Shown here: in pieces, positions 54,328 to 63,587 of the stretch
Layout: each line of letters opens with the position of its first letter
Numbering within the stretch: position 1 is the first letter of the stretch
Position numbers and translations under genes: made by a program
The notes under the pieces: model-generated
Database searches by the model: none
What the model was told of the DNA's origin: nothing
The model's input: the letters and a program-made list of their open reading frames with translations, nothing else
Source: Streptococcus sanguinis SK1 = NCTC 7863
GTDB taxonomy: Bacteria > Bacillota > Bacilli > Lactobacillales > Streptococcaceae
Assembly (NCBI RefSeq): GCF_000194945.1
Contig: NZ_GL878507.1
Coordinates: forward strand, 350,898 to 414,897
DNA length: 64,000 nt
Reading direction: 5' to 3'

Positions 54328-56070
54328 ATGAAAGATTTATTGAAATATTTCAAGGGCTATATCAGAGAGTCTTTGCTGGGGCCCTTGTTCAAGCTCTTGG
54401 AGGCCAGTTTTGAACTCTTGGTTCCGGTTTTGATTGCGGGGATTGTGGACGAGACCATTCCTAGACACGACAGCTCCCATCTCTACTGGATGGTTTTTCT
54501 TTTGATGGGCTTGGCTGCTTTGGGTGTGGTGGTAGCAGTGGTGGCCCAGTATTATTCATCAAAGGCAGCTGTGGGCTTTACCCGCCAGATGACAGGTGAT
54601 CTATACCAGAAGATTCTGCGTTTGCCCAAGGCTAGTCGGGATGAGTTGACGACTTCTAGTTTGGTGACTCGGCTGACGAGCGACACCTATCAGATCCAGA
54701 CGGGCATCAATCAATTCCTTCGTCTCTTTCTGCGGGCGCCTATCATCGTTTTTGGCTCTATCATCATGGCCTTTACTATCAGCCCGGTCATTACCTTGTG
54801 GTTCTTGCTCATGGTGGCAATTTTAACGGCTATTATCGTTTTCATGTCTCGTCTGATGAATCCTCTCTACGCTAAGATTCGCCAATTGACAGATCAGCTG
54901 GTCAATTTGACTCGTGAGCAGCTGCAGGGCATGCGGGTTATACGAGCTTTCGGTCAGACCCAGCGCGAGGTTCAGACCTTTCGCAATCGCAATGAGCTCT
55001 ATAAAACCTGGCAAATCAGGACGGGAGCTCTGGCTAGTCTGATTAGCCCCCTGACCTTTCTTACGGTCAATGGTACCTTGATTGCTGTGATTTGGCAGGG
55101 GAATACCTTTATCAGCAAGGGCTTGCTGACTCAGGGGATGCTAGTGGCTTTGGTCAATTATTTATTGCAGATTTTGGTGGAATTGCTCAAGCTGGCTATG
55201 CTGGTCAACTCGCTCAATCAAAGCTATATCAGTGCAGGTCGTATCAGTCAGGTCTTCGAGCAAGCAGAAGAAGATGTCCTGCAGGAATTAGTGCAGGAAA
55301 CAGCTCTGCCAAATCAAGCCATTAAAGTCCAGCAGGTTAGTTTTTCTTATCCAAATGCAGCTAGTCCAGCCTTGACTGGTCTGACTTTTGATTTGAAAAG
55401 CGGTCAGACTTTGGGGGTTATTGGCGGGACAGGTTCAGGGAAGTCTACTCTGGTTCAGCTGCTAGCTCATCTTTATCCTGTGGCTGCTGGTCAGTTGACC
55501 ATCTTTTCCCGAGGCCGCAGTCCTAAAAATCTGAGCGAATGGCGGTCTTGGATTAGTCTGGTGCCTCAGAAGGCGGAGCTTTTCCAAGGAACTGTTCGCT
55601 CCAATCTGACTTTGGGTATGTCAAGCAAGCCAACAGACGAAGACTTGTGGCAGGCTTTAGAGATTGCTCAGGCGGCAGACTTTGTCTCTCAGAAGGAAGG
55701 TGGCTTGGATGCGACTGTAGAGGCCTTTGGTCGGAATTTTTCTGGCGGTCAGCGTCAGCGTTTAACCATTGCCAGAGCTGTCTTGCGGAGGGCGCCTTTC
55801 TTGGTTTTAGATGATGCGACATCTGCTCTGGACTATCTGACAGAGGCTAGACTCCTGCAGGCTATTAAGAATGAATTGACTGAGACCAGTCTGGTCTTGA
55901 TTTCTCAGCGGACCAATAGCTTGCGCTCAGCGGATCAAATTTTAGTCCTAGATAAGGGTGAACAGGTGGCTCTTGGTCGCCATGAGGAACTCTTAGTCAG
56001 CTCTGCCATTTACCAAGAAATCCAAAACTCACAGCATAGTCAAGGAGAGGAGGACAAGCATGAAGTATAA
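54328..56070 (+). CDS. Second ABC exporter, degenerate-site half
   Basis: A 580-residue type IV half exporter with six membrane helices (about 15-290). NBD motifs: Walker A GGTGSGKS (about 369-376), signature FSGGQRQR (about 471-478) and Walker B FLVLDDATSALD with Asp replacing the catalytic Glu. It pairs with the following gene, whose coding sequence overlaps by 11 bp, showing coupling. It is unlike the 36725 pair in sequence, so a separate pump. Substrate unknown. SD: GGAGAAGTAGGCGGT. Confidence 0.9.
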   Translation: MKDLLKYFKGYIRESLLGPLFKLLEASFELLVPVLIAGIVDETIPRHDSSHLYWMVFLLMGLAALGVVVAVVAQYYSSKAAVGFTRQMTGDLYQKILRLPKASRDELTTSSLVTRLTSDTYQIQTGINQFLRLFLRAPIIVFGSIIMAFTISPVITLWFLLMVAILTAIIVFMSRLMNPLYAKIRQLTDQLVNLTREQLQGMRVIRAFGQTQREVQTFRNRNELYKTWQIRTGALASLISPLTFLTVNGTLIAVIWQGNTFISKGLLTQGMLVALVNYLLQILVELLKLAMLVNSLNQSYISAGRISQVFEQAEEDVLQELVQETALPNQAIKVQQVSFSYPNAASPALTGLTFDLKSGQTLGVIGGTGSGKSTLVQLLAHLYPVAAGQLTIFSRGRSPKNLSEWRSWISLVPQKAELFQGTVRSNLTLGMSSKPTDEDLWQALEIAQAADFVSQKEGGLDATVEAFGRNFSGGQRQRLTIARAVLRRAPFLVLDDATSALDYLTEARLLQAIKNELTETSLVLISQRTNSLRSADQILVLDKGEQVALGRHEELLVSSAIYQEIQNSQHSQGEEDKHEV

Positions 56071-57796
56071 GACATCACCTAGCAGCTTGAGGCGTTTGAC
56101 TCGAGACTTGCTGCAGGCGCGCTGGCTCTTTCTCCTAGCTAGTCTGGGAACGGTGGCTCAAGTGGCTCTGACTGTTCTTCTCCCAGTTTTAATCGGGAAT
56201 GCGGTTGATAGCGTTCTTCTGCCTCAAGCGGATCAACATTTGATGCCGATTTTGGGCCAGATGTTGTTGGTCATCTTAGCCAATACGCTGATTCAGTGGC
56301 TCAATCCCTTGCTCTATAATCAGCTGGTCTATCGCTATAGCCAGCAGCTCCGACAAGGTGTCATCAAGAAAGTTCATTATCTACCTTTAGCTTATCTGGA
56401 TCGGCAGGGAACCGGAGATTTGGTTAGTCGGGTGACGACGGACTTGGAGCAGCTCAGCAATGGCCTGCTTATGGTTTTTAATCAATTCTTTGTGGGTTTG
56501 CTAACCATCTTAGTCACTATTATTAGCATGGCCAGATTGGACTTTTTCCTCCTGCTTTTGGTTCTGCTTTTGACGCCCCTTTCTCTTTTTTTAGCTCGCT
56601 TTATTGCTAGAAAAAGTTTTAGCTTTTTCCAACGGCAGACGCAGGCGAGAGGGGCACAGACCCAGCTGATTGAGGAAAGTCTGACCCAGGAAAGTCTGAT
56701 TCAGGCATTTAATGCTCAGGAGCAGTTTGATACAGCTTTTACTCGCAGTAATCAAACTTATGCAGATTATTCTCAGGCGGCTATTTTCTATTCTTCGACG
56801 GTTAATCCTTCGACTCGTTTTATCAATGCCCTGATTTATGCTTTGATTGTAGGCTTTGGGGCTGTCCGAATCATTCAGGGAACAGGCTTTACGGTTGGGC
56901 AGCTGGTGACCTTCCTCAACTACGTCAACCAGTACACCAAGCCTTTCAATGATATATCGTCAGTCATGTCGGAATTGCAGAGCGCATTAGCTTGTGCGGA
57001 GAGGATTTACAGCGTTTTGGACCAAGAAGAAATAGCAGAGTCTGGTCAGGAAATCCTCCAGTCTGAAGACGTCAAAGGACAGATTAGCTTTGAGCATGTG
57101 GCTTTTGGCTATGAGTCCGGCAAAGAGCTGATTCGGGATTTGAATATAAGGATTCCGGCAGCTAGCAAGGTCGCCATTGTCGGGCCAACTGGTGCTGGTA
57201 AGTCAACCCTGATCAATCTCCTCATGCGCTTTTACAATGTAGACAGTGGTCTTATTTCGCTAGACGATGTTCCCATCAGTCATTACACTAGATCCTCTTA
57301 TCGTCAGCAGTTCGGTATGGTACTGCAGGAGACTTGGCTCAAGACGGCGACCATTCATGATAACATAGCTTTTGGCCGGCCAGACGCTAGCCGAGAAGAG
57401 GTCATTGCAGCTGCCAAGGCAGCCAATGCACATTTCTTTATCCAGCAGCTGCCTCAGGGCTATGACACCTATCTGGCAGATGCTGGGGACTCTCTGTCTC
57501 AAGGTCAGCGGCAGCTCTTGACTATTGCGCGCGTCTTCCTCGCTGTTCCTAAAATCCTAATCTTGGATGAGGCGACTTCCTCCATTGATACTCGGACAGA
57601 AGTCTTGATTCAGGAGGCTTTCAGCAAGCTCATGGTGGGACGAACTAGCTTTATCATCGCCCATCGCCTGTCCACTATTCAAAATGCTGACATCATCCTC
57701 GTTATGGTAGATGGTGATATCGTCGAACATGGGAATCATCAGGAGCTCATGGCAGCCAGAGGTGTTTATTACCAAATGCAGACGGCGCAGGAGTAG
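56060..57796 (+). CDS. Second ABC exporter, catalytic half
   Basis: A 578-residue partner with Walker A GPTGAGKS (about 374-381), signature LSQGQRQL (about 479-486, Gln instead of Gly) and intact catalytic Glu in ILILDEATSSID. Consistent with a heterodimer: consensus ATP site from this Walker B and the partner's FSGGQ. AGGAGAGGAGGAC precedes the ATG, inside the upstream gene. Confidence 0.9.
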   Translation: MKYKTSPSSLRRLTRDLLQARWLFLLASLGTVAQVALTVLLPVLIGNAVDSVLLPQADQHLMPILGQMLLVILANTLIQWLNPLLYNQLVYRYSQQLRQGVIKKVHYLPLAYLDRQGTGDLVSRVTTDLEQLSNGLLMVFNQFFVGLLTILVTIISMARLDFFLLLLVLLLTPLSLFLARFIARKSFSFFQRQTQARGAQTQLIEESLTQESLIQAFNAQEQFDTAFTRSNQTYADYSQAAIFYSSTVNPSTRFINALIYALIVGFGAVRIIQGTGFTVGQLVTFLNYVNQYTKPFNDISSVMSELQSALACAERIYSVLDQEEIAESGQEILQSEDVKGQISFEHVAFGYESGKELIRDLNIRIPAASKVAIVGPTGAGKSTLINLLMRFYNVDSGLISLDDVPISHYTRSSYRQQFGMVLQETWLKTATIHDNIAFGRPDASREEVIAAAKAANAHFFIQQLPQGYDTYLADAGDSLSQGQRQLLTIARVFLAVPKILILDEATSSIDTRTEVLIQEAFSKLMVGRTSFIIAHRLSTIQNADIILVMVDGDIVEHGNHQELMAARGVYYQMQTAQE

Positions 57797-57842
57797 AAGG
57801 GGAATTTTATTAAAGTTCACAGATTGATGCTAAACAAAACTA

Positions 57843-57870
57843 AAAGAGTTGGAATTTCCAACTCTTTTTG
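57843..57870. terminator. Bidirectional terminator
   Basis: AAAGAGTTGGAA and TTCCAACTCTTT form a perfect 12-bp stem with TT loop-type centre and flanking T/A tracts, between convergent transcripts. Confidence 0.9.
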
Positions 57871-57915
57871 CTTATAGTCCAAGTTTGCCTAACTTGTTTT
57901 CTGCTAAAAATCAGT

Positions 57916-58502
57916 TTATGAAATAGTTATATTTCCCATATTGCAGTTTAGATCAAAGATAGGAGACTCACAATTGGTATTTTTTTGCTTATGAGAGGTA
58001 TTCGTATAGCTAAGACCATTTACAGTGATAAGGCCACTATTGACTTTCAGTTTGTAAGAGGAGGATATCTGATATCCCGAAAAAATTATATTTCCCATAT
58101 CACATGTGAAATTAGCGTTCTGTTGAATAGTACCTTGAAGCGATGTATTCCCCATGCCACAAGCTAAGTTACAAGTATTACATTCCAAATTGTTAATAAA
58201 AACACTCCCTCTAGCTGTATATAGATTAATATCATCAGCTTTGAGCCATTGAAATGCTGCTGTGCTATCTTCAACTTTAACGTTGTAAGTTTCAACCTTG
58301 TTGAAAGGAATCGAAATAGTGATTTTGGGAATCATCCAGAAACAGATTGTTTTAAATGCATTCATTTCTTTCAGGATAAATTCGGAATCATTGATTATAA
58401 TTTTATAATCCTCCGGGAGCAATTTTTAAAGGATAGTTTGAATTCTTTTCCTTTTTTTACTTCAAAGTCAGTTCGGCTTACATCAATTTCAATTCTTTTC
58501 AT
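57916..58502 (-). pseudogene. DUF4097-like beta-strand protein with frameshift
   Basis: From the ATG at 58502 the frame reads MKRIEIDVSRTDFEVKKGK and then breaks; a one-base gain in the A5 tract (T5 at 58423-58427 on the plus strand) joins it to KLLPEDYKIIINDSEFILKE and on to 57916, about 195 residues. The body has the DUF4097/adhesin-like repeats (NLACGMGNTSLQG, TCDMGNIIFSG, NCNMGNITIS). Its start overlaps the DHA2 stop, so it was the second gene of that operon. The gene or its sequence is broken. Confidence 0.7.
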
Positions 58503-59892
58503 GTTTTATATTCTTTGTTTGTAAATAAATATCCCGTTTTGCAAATAATAAGGAAAGGAGAAGTAGGGCGAATAGATAAGGAATCCATATTTTATAGATA
58601 GATAGGTAGGCTTCGGATATTTCCTGAGGAGTATGGACCGTTAGAATTTTAATATTATTTGTAAGTATAGAGATAAATACGGAAACTCCTATAACTGATC
58701 CAATTTGCCTTACAACACTAATGACGCTTTGAGAAGCCGTTAACAATTCTCCATCTAATGTAGAAGCTGCTAAAACATTAATAGGCCCTGCAATAATACC
58801 AAAGCCAATCCCCAAAACTAATGTTGAAAAACTCATGGTTAGTGTATTGTTAGGATCTAATGTTATCAATAATATGTAAGAAATTAGAATTGCTAGCAGA
58901 CCAGTAAATACCAATAAGCGAGGACCAAGTTTATTAATTGCTAGGCTTCCCAAGCCTCCAAAAATGAAAACAGTTAATGACATAGGGAGTAGTATTAGAG
59001 CAGCATCTAATTCGCTCTTCCCTTGAACAGTAGTAAAGAAGGTTGGTAGAATAACAATAACGCCAATGTAGAAAAATTGAGCAATAAATGCGACTAATGA
59101 GGCAGATGAAAATTCTTTGATCCTGAATAAATTCAGATTAATCATTGGAGAGGAATTTTGTTTTTCTATAATAATAAATAGAAAACCTGTGATGATAGAA
59201 ATACTAAAGCAGGTGATGCTCTTCCAGTCATTGAAACCCCAATCTCTTACTTTAATTAACCCGAGAGTCAATAAGCAAAGTGATATCATAGAAATCAAAC
59301 TACCATACCAATCAATTCTGGTTGAAACTGTAGTATCTTTTTTAAAGTCAAAAGATTTTATCAATAATAGAAGAGCAATTATAACAATGGGAATATTGAT
59401 AAAGAATATCCAATGCCAAGATAAGCTATCGGTAATAATACCTCCAAGTGTAGGACCAATTGCAGCTGCTCCTCCTTGAGTGAGTCCTAAAGCGGCAACG
59501 ATTTTAAATCTATCTTCAACTTTCCAAGAAGAAATTCCTAGTATATTTCCTACTGGTAATAAGATTGATGCTCCTAGACTAGCAATAACTCTACCTAAAA
59601 TAAGCTGATAAAATTCCATTGCCAATCCAGAAATTAAACTTCCGATACCAAAGAGTACTAATCCAATAATAAGAATTTTCCCTTTCCCGTAAATATCTGC
59701 TAATTTACTCAATGGGATAGTACATGTAGCAAAAATAATGGTATAAATGTTTAAAGCCCAAGATAAACTGTCAAGTCCAACATTTAGTCCTTTCTGTATA
59801 GCAGGCAACGTAATGTTCATGATAGTTGTGTCAAGCATGACTAAGAAAATAGCCAAACACATTGCAATAGTTATTATAGTTTTTTTATTCAT
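58489..59892 (-). CDS. DHA2 family MFS efflux transporter (EmrB/QacA-like)
   Basis: A 467-residue, 14-helix MFS pump. LDTTIMNITLPAIQ (about 20-33, motif D1), ADIYGKGKILIIG (about 64-76, motif A) and GPTLGGIITDSLSWHWIFFIN (about 148-168, motif C antiporter) are the DHA2 signatures. It is AT-rich and Ile-rich compared with its neighbours, suggesting transfer. Divergent from a TetR gene with two operators between; the promoter is at 59935-59962. Confidence 0.93.
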   Translation of the reverse strand: MNKKTIITIAMCLAIFLVMLDTTIMNITLPAIQKGLNVGLDSLSWALNIYTIIFATCTIPLSKLADIYGKGKILIIGLVLFGIGSLISGLAMEFYQLILGRVIASLGASILLPVGNILGISSWKVEDRFKIVAALGLTQGGAAAIGPTLGGIITDSLSWHWIFFINIPIVIIALLLLIKSFDFKKDTTVSTRIDWYGSLISMISLCLLTLGLIKVRDWGFNDWKSITCFSISIITGFLFIIIEKQNSSPMINLNLFRIKEFSSASLVAFIAQFFYIGVIVILPTFFTTVQGKSELDAALILLPMSLTVFIFGGLGSLAINKLGPRLLVFTGLLAILISYILLITLDPNNTLTMSFSTLVLGIGFGIIAGPINVLAASTLDGELLTASQSVISVVRQIGSVIGVSVFISILTNNIKILTVHTPQEISEAYLSIYKIWIPYLFALLLLSLLFAKRDIYLQTKNIKHEKN

Positions 59893-59908
59893 TGCAATTC
59901 TCCTTTTC

Positions 59909-59934
59909 TAAACATGAGTTATAACTCATGTTTA
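59909..59934. promoter_or_regulatory. Operator 1: perfect 26-bp palindrome
   Basis: A perfect palindrome with arms TAAACATGAGTTA. It lies immediately downstream of the -10 of the efflux gene, where a bound TetR protein would block transcription. Confidence 0.8.
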
Positions 59935-59962
59935 ATTGTACTCTTTTTTAGTTTTCTGTCAA
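59935..59962 (-). promoter_or_regulatory. Promoter of the DHA2 efflux gene
   Basis: Minus strand TTGACA (complement of 59957-59962), 16-bp spacer, TACAAT (complement of 59935-59940). Confidence 0.8.
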
Positions 59963-59965
59963 GGG

Positions 59966-59989
59966 AAAAATGAGTATTTGCTCATTTTT
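59966..59989. promoter_or_regulatory. Operator 2: related inverted repeat
   Basis: AAAAATGAG and CTCATTTTT, with TATTTG between. It shares the ATGAG/CTCAT half site with operator 1 and lies upstream of the -35 of the efflux promoter, towards tetR. Confidence 0.65.
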
Positions 59990-60082
59990 TAAAAATAAAA
60001 TAGCATGTTATTGCTATTCATGGCATTTAAAAGAATTTTTACTGGAAGTGTGATATCATAAGAGAAAGATTGCTTAGAAGGG

Positions 60083-60718
60083 ATGAAAGTATTGTCGAAG
60101 AAACTAGTTCGAAAACCTGTTCAAAAAAGAAGTTTAGATAAATTAAACACGATTTTAGTTGTTTCGAAAGAATTATTTGCAAAAAAGAATTATTTTAATG
60201 TTACCACAAATGAAATTGCAAAAGAAGCTGGGATTTCAATAGGGACACTATATTCTTATTTTTCAAATAAAGAAGAGATTTTATCTTTAATATTAAAAGA
60301 CTACAATGAATCATTTATTGTAATCTTTAACCAACTGAATACTAGTGAAAATTTGGAGTTATTCAGTAGTGATTACAAAGGCTGGATTGAAAAATTAATT
60401 GATAATTTAATTAGTTTAGAAGATAAAGAGTTTCACGCGCAAATTGAGATGCTTTCTTATTCCATTCCTGAGGTTAAGGGAATACAGGATCAGCACAATG
60501 ATAAAATGAAAGAATTCACTTATCAATGTTTAAAACATTACGTAGGTAATAAAGAAATAACAAATCTAAAATCTATTTCTAATGTCCTATTTAATTTTAT
60601 CACCTCTATTGTAGATGAAATTTTGTATTCCTCGCATTCAGACGAAGAGATAACTGTTTTAAGGAAGACCTCGTTAGATTGCATAGCTCTAATCTTAGAA
60701 AACTTACTTTATAGTTAA
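60083..60718 (+). CDS. TetR/AcrR family regulator
   Basis: A 211-residue TetR protein: N-terminal HTH with FNVTTNEIAKEAGISIGTLY and YFSNKEEILSLIL (about 37-70), then a mostly helical ligand domain. It probably represses the divergent DHA2 pump through the two operators. AT-rich like the pump. Start: ATG at 60083 is used here, but TTG at 60092 with AGAAGGGATG as SD at normal spacing is a strong alternative. Confidence 0.9.
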   Translation: MKVLSKKLVRKPVQKRSLDKLNTILVVSKELFAKKNYFNVTTNEIAKEAGISIGTLYSYFSNKEEILSLILKDYNESFIVIFNQLNTSENLELFSSDYKGWIEKLIDNLISLEDKEFHAQIEMLSYSIPEVKGIQDQHNDKMKEFTYQCLKHYVGNKEITNLKSISNVLFNFITSIVDEILYSSHSDEEITVLRKTSLDCIALILENLLYS

Positions 60719-60728
60719 AATGATAAAA

Positions 60729-60887
60729 GAGGCTGGGACAAAAGTCTAACCTTAAATATAAAAAGCGAACAAAACGGAGTTATCTGACACTCAGAAGTCT
60801 GTCTTGTTCACTTTTTTGTCTAATCTATCGATTTTAAAAATTTATAATAAAGAATTCCTAAAATCAAAATCTTTTTGTCCCAGCCTC
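60729..60887 (+). repeat. 159-bp MITE-like repeat, copy 1
   Basis: Ends are perfect 15-bp inverted repeats (GAGGCTGGGACAAAA at 60729-60743 and its complement at 60873-60887). An internal imperfect hairpin pairs AAAAGCGAACAAAAC with CTTGTTCACTTTT. A homologous copy in inverse orientation lies at 61896-62054. No obvious target-site duplication. It may also act as a terminator. Confidence 0.75.
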
Positions 60888-61051
60888 GTTCAGTCTTATT
60901 TGTCAAGAAAAAATCAGAAGTATTCATCGATGAGGTAAAAAGGTGAAATTCCAACTTACAAAATTGTAAGAAAAATGAGAGAAATGTAAGCTAAAGAAAT
61001 GGAAAAAAGAACCTCTTTCTTGTATCCTAGGAAAGGAAAAAGGAGGATCCT

Positions 61052-61780
61052 ATGAAAAAAATAATTGACAATAGCAGTTTGAAACTGCTTGCTATGCTTG
61101 CCATGCTGATTGACCATATCGCCTGGGTATCTTTTCCACTGGCTACCAATATGAATATTCTCTCTCCTAACTGGCCGGCCAATAGTATGCACATAATAGG
61201 CCGCCTGGCTTTTCCAGTCTTTGCCTTTTGTATCGCGGAAGGATATCGGCACAGTCATGATGTGCGCAAGTATATGAGACGATTGGGGCTGCTGGCTCTT
61301 ATCAGTATCATCCCTTTCTCTCTGATGGGCTGGGTTACTGGTCTTGGCTTTATCATGCAAAATACGGTTGTTACTCTCTTTTTGGGGCTCTGTGCTCTTT
61401 ATTACAGTGATCAGCAAACAGCAACCTGGAGAAAAGTTCTAATTATTCTACTCTGTTTTACTCTGTCCATTATCGCTGACGGCGGACTGACGGGAGGTGT
61501 TTTTGGTATCTATGCCTTTGCAAAGATTAAAGACCCAATCTTCCGAAAAATTGGCGGTGTCTTGGTACTGAACAGTGTGCAAATCCTAATTTTGGCCTTC
61601 AATTTCTCCTATGATGGTCTGGCTGATCTGGCTGCCACCTGTCTTCTGTTTCTCCTCGTGACCTCTTTCTACAACGGTCAAAAAGGGGCCAATATTGGAA
61701 AAGTATTTTACTGGTTTTACCCCCTTCATTTGCTCGCCCTGTCTCTGTTTCGAATTGCCTTTCTCTTATTTCTAATGTAG
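61052..61780 (+). CDS. TraX family membrane protein
   Basis: A 242-residue, about eight-helix TraX/acyltransferase-like protein: LKLLAMLAMLIDHIAWV (about 10-26), the IIGRLAFPVFAFCIAEGYRHS motif (about 48-68) and RLGLLALISIIPF. Plasmid TraX N-acetylates F pilin; chromosomal streptococcal homologues are of unknown function. AAAGGAGGAT precedes the ATG. The gene lies between two inverted copies of a 159-bp repeat, which suggests local mobility or a shared boundary. Confidence 0.88.
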   Translation: MKKIIDNSSLKLLAMLAMLIDHIAWVSFPLATNMNILSPNWPANSMHIIGRLAFPVFAFCIAEGYRHSHDVRKYMRRLGLLALISIIPFSLMGWVTGLGFIMQNTVVTLFLGLCALYYSDQQTATWRKVLIILLCFTLSIIADGGLTGGVFGIYAFAKIKDPIFRKIGGVLVLNSVQILILAFNFSYDGLADLAATCLLFLLVTSFYNGQKGANIGKVFYWFYPLHLLALSLFRIAFLLFLM

Positions 61781-61895
61781 TTAATGAATGTGTTAAAAGT
61801 TGCAGTAGAAATACCTGTTAAGTTAATTTTTCTTTTGGTAAGTCTCAATAATAGAGTAAAAGAGTCTGGGACAATAGTCTCTTTGCTACAAAAAA

Positions 61896-62054
61896 GAGTT
61901 TGAGACAAAAAAATTTCAATTTTTAAAAATTTTAATTATTAAGCCCTTCTAATCTATAATTAAATGCGAAAAGCGAACAAAGCAGAATTCTGATTACCAG
62001 AAAACTAGTTTTGTTTGCTTTTTATATTTGAGGTCGGACTTTTGTCCCAGCCTC
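61896..62054 (-). repeat. 159-bp MITE-like repeat, copy 2 (inverted)
   Basis: The reverse strand begins GAGGCTGGGACAAAAGTC and aligns with copy 1 along most of the first half (AAATATAAAAAGC.AACAAAAC...). The element has the same 159-bp length; its other end is degenerate (GAGTTTGAGACAAAA). A further CTGGGACAATA hairpin at 61862-61886 is probably the TraX terminator. Confidence 0.7.
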
Positions 62055-62060
62055 TTTTGC

Positions 62061-63587
62061 TTATAGTTCAACTTCTTCCAATCCCTCCTCCGTAAGTCGA
62101 TAAATCTTCTGGCAGACTTCTTTGAGAAAGATCCGATCGTGGGAGACAGTGATAATGGCGCCAGGATAGGTTGCCAAAAGCTGGCGAACCTGAGGCTGAG
62201 AGGTGGGAGAGAAGTTGCGGGTTGGCTCGTCTAGAAGGAGGACATTGGGGCGGTCTAGGACAAGTTTGAGCAGGAGGAGCTTGGCTTTTTGACCGCCGGA
62301 AAGTTGTCCAATCGGGTGGTGGGCCTCGTCGCGCGTGAACTGGAGACTGGCTAGATGCGTCAGGATTTTTTCCTCCTGGGACTTATCGCCAGAGGGAGCC
62401 AGAAAGTCCAAAGGGCTGCTCTCATCAGCCAGCAAGTCGCCATAATGCTGGGGCATGTAGCCTACTCGCATATCTGTCCGCTCACGCAGAATCTTCCATA
62501 TTTCCTTAAGCAGAGTAGATTTGCCTGCACCATTAGCACCAATCAGTCCGATTTTTTCCTGGCCGCAGACCTCCAGAGTCAGGTTCTCCGCCAGTTGTCG
62601 TTCGTTTGTTTCCAGTTTCATTCCTTCTAATTTTAGGATTCTTTTGGTCAATGGCAGAGCTTCTATGTCTGAGAAGTGAAGGCTGATGACATCTTCCTGT
62701 GTCGGGATTTCGGTCATTTCAGCGCCAGCCTTTTCAAATCGTTTGCCCTGTGAGAGAACGTTTTTCATCTTCTTAGCCACCAGTCGACCTGCAGTAGCAT
62801 CATGGGTGTTTCGTAAAGTATGCTCCACACTCTGCTTAACCCGTAGGTGTTTTTCCATGGTCTTGGCGTGTTCTTCTCGCTCTTTCCGTGCCAATTGACC
62901 TTGTTTTTCAAAAGCCTCCTGACGTTGGTGGCGGTAATTTTCATAGCCCAGACTCTTGACGCTGGTTCTGGCCTCCTGTTTCTTTTTGATTCGCTCCAGA
63001 TGAACAATCTTGGTCGCAGCTTGAGCAAGAAAGTGCTCGTCGTGAGAGACGAAAAGGACCGTTCTCTGGCTGTGGCTGATAAAGTTTTCCAGCCAAGTCA
63101 GAGTTTCGAGATCAAGATCATTAGAGGGCTCGTCAAGAAAGAAAATGTCCCAATCACTGGCTAGTTTCTTGATGAGCTGAACCTTTAGTTTTTCTCCTCC
63201 AGATAGGCTGGCGAGCTGCTGCTGACTGGCAAAACGCTGGCTGTCAAAGTTGAGCTCCCCAGCATAGCGATAGAGCTTGGCATAGTCCAGCTCGGTCTCA
63301 AAATCAGCAAAGAAATAATCATTGAGCGTCAGTTGGGCATCTTCTGAAGGCAACTGCTGGGGCAGGTAGACAGCAGCAGTATAGGACTTATCAATCTGTC
63401 CACTGTAGCTGACATAGGAGCTGACCAGTCGCTCGTCTAGCAAGAGCTTGAGCAGGGTGGACTTGCCATTGCCCTCCTCACCGATAATGCCGACCTTGTC
63501 TCCTTGATTGACAGTCAGTGACAAATCTTTGACTAACTCTTTCAGGTCTTTTAGGTGGGTGATCGTTAGATTTCTTATTTGAAGCAT
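62061..63587 (-). CDS. ABC-F family ATPase (ribosome-protection type)
   Basis: A 508-residue soluble ABC-F protein with two NBDs and no membrane helices. NBD1: Walker A GEEGNGKST (about 37-45), LSGGEKLK, DIFFLDEPSNDLD; a linker with a charged helical hairpin (about 215-270, many Lys/Arg/Glu, EKQGQLARKEREEHAKTMEK); NBD2: GANGAGKST, LSGGQKAK, VLLLDEPTRNFSP. The DEPTRNxSP motif resembles the Vga/Msr/Lsa resistance group, which displaces antibiotics from the ribosome. The drug class cannot be set by eye. ATG at 63587 has GAAGGAG; a longer start is less likely. Confidence 0.88.
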   Translation of the reverse strand: MLQIRNLTITHLKDLKELVKDLSLTVNQGDKVGIIGEEGNGKSTLLKLLLDERLVSSYVSYSGQIDKSYTAAVYLPQQLPSEDAQLTLNDYFFADFETELDYAKLYRYAGELNFDSQRFASQQQLASLSGGEKLKVQLIKKLASDWDIFFLDEPSNDLDLETLTWLENFISHSQRTVLFVSHDEHFLAQAATKIVHLERIKKKQEARTSVKSLGYENYRHQRQEAFEKQGQLARKEREEHAKTMEKHLRVKQSVEHTLRNTHDATAGRLVAKKMKNVLSQGKRFEKAGAEMTEIPTQEDVISLHFSDIEALPLTKRILKLEGMKLETNERQLAENLTLEVCGQEKIGLIGANGAGKSTLLKEIWKILRERTDMRVGYMPQHYGDLLADESSPLDFLAPSGDKSQEEKILTHLASLQFTRDEAHHPIGQLSGGQKAKLLLLKLVLDRPNVLLLDEPTRNFSPTSQPQVRQLLATYPGAIITVSHDRIFLKEVCQKIYRLTEEGLEEVEL

